This document shows positions 12,478-12,520 of a stretch of DNA of 12,520 nucleotides, piece by piece. Origin of the DNA: Pseudomonadota bacterium. Lineage in GTDB: Bacteria > Pseudomonadota > Gammaproteobacteria > Pseudomonadales > Cellvibrionaceae. Below the pieces are notes generated by a model, which saw nothing but the letters and a program-made list of their open reading frames with translations, made no database searches and was not told where the DNA came from. The stretch covers positions 1 through 12,520 of the forward strand of contig JAEZGT010000070.1 of NCBI GenBank assembly GCA_023416875.1, given 5' to 3'. Every line of letters starts with the position of its first letter. Positions within the stretch are counted from its first letter, which is position 1. The position numbers were made by a program, and so were the translations under genes.

Positions 12478-12520
12478 TTAATCATCTACCCAGACCCAGT
12501 CTCATATACAAATATGACGC

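Noticed and set aside
1..12520. CRISPR arrays, tRNA/rRNA genes, insertion sequences, defence or toxin-antitoxin genes
   Set aside because: I looked for regularly spaced repeats, tRNA-like folds, transposase motifs and terminal repeats and saw none; nearly every base belongs to a conserved housekeeping gene or a short gap.

Overview
The window is a block of conserved housekeeping and stationary-phase genes from a gammaproteobacterium. The gene order (mutS, fdxA, rpoS, nlpD, pcm, truD, ispF, ispD, ftsB, eno, kdsA, pyrG, tilS) is the one known from Pseudomonas and relatives, and fdxA between mutS and rpoS is a Pseudomonas-like trait. From general resemblance I would guess a Cellvibrionaceae-type or other marine/soil Pseudomonadales-like organism, but the sequence alone does not fix the genus. 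I see no transposase, phage gene, CRISPR array, tRNA or rRNA.

Layout. Positions 1-663 hold the last 220 codons of mutS, followed on the same strand by the 7Fe ferredoxin gene fdxA. A strong 12-bp hairpin separates fdxA from rpoS, which converges on it. To the right nearly everything is on the minus strand: rpoS, nlpD, pcm and truD; then, after a plus-strand phosphoribosyltransferase gene at 5403-5987, ispF, ispD, ftsB, eno, kdsA, pyrG and the C-terminal part of tilS. Coding is dense. The three longest gaps (2200-2470, 3266-3519, 11463-11733) are each about 250-270 bp and look regulatory.

How the genes relate. tilS and truD modify tRNA (lysidine, pseudouridine-13). pyrG makes CTP, which both IspD and the CMP-Kdo step after KdsA consume. 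IspD and IspF are consecutive-pathway enzymes of MEP isoprenoid synthesis. FtsB and NlpD serve cell division. Eno is glycolytic. Pcm, RpoS and MutS belong to stress response and maintenance. ATGA-type overlaps couple pyrG to kdsA and ftsB to ispD.

Departures from the standard picture: (1) surE, normally between truD and pcm, is absent; (2) a purine-type phosphoribosyltransferase gene sits on the opposite strand between ispF and truD and shares a 4-bp TTAA stop overlap with ispF; (3) textbook minus-strand terminators lie immediately before truD and before ftsB, splitting what looks like one long operon; (4) TruD lacks about 30 residues of its insertion domain; (5) the tilS reading frame is interrupted near the right edge; (6) a Fnr/Anr-like box and an AT-rich island precede nlpD-rpoS; (7) the rpoS-fdxA gap, where Pseudomonas carries rsmZ, holds one good CsrA/RsmA-type hairpin but no clear complete RsmZ. 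I found no convincing undescribed multi-gene system; the interest is mainly in local architecture and regulation.
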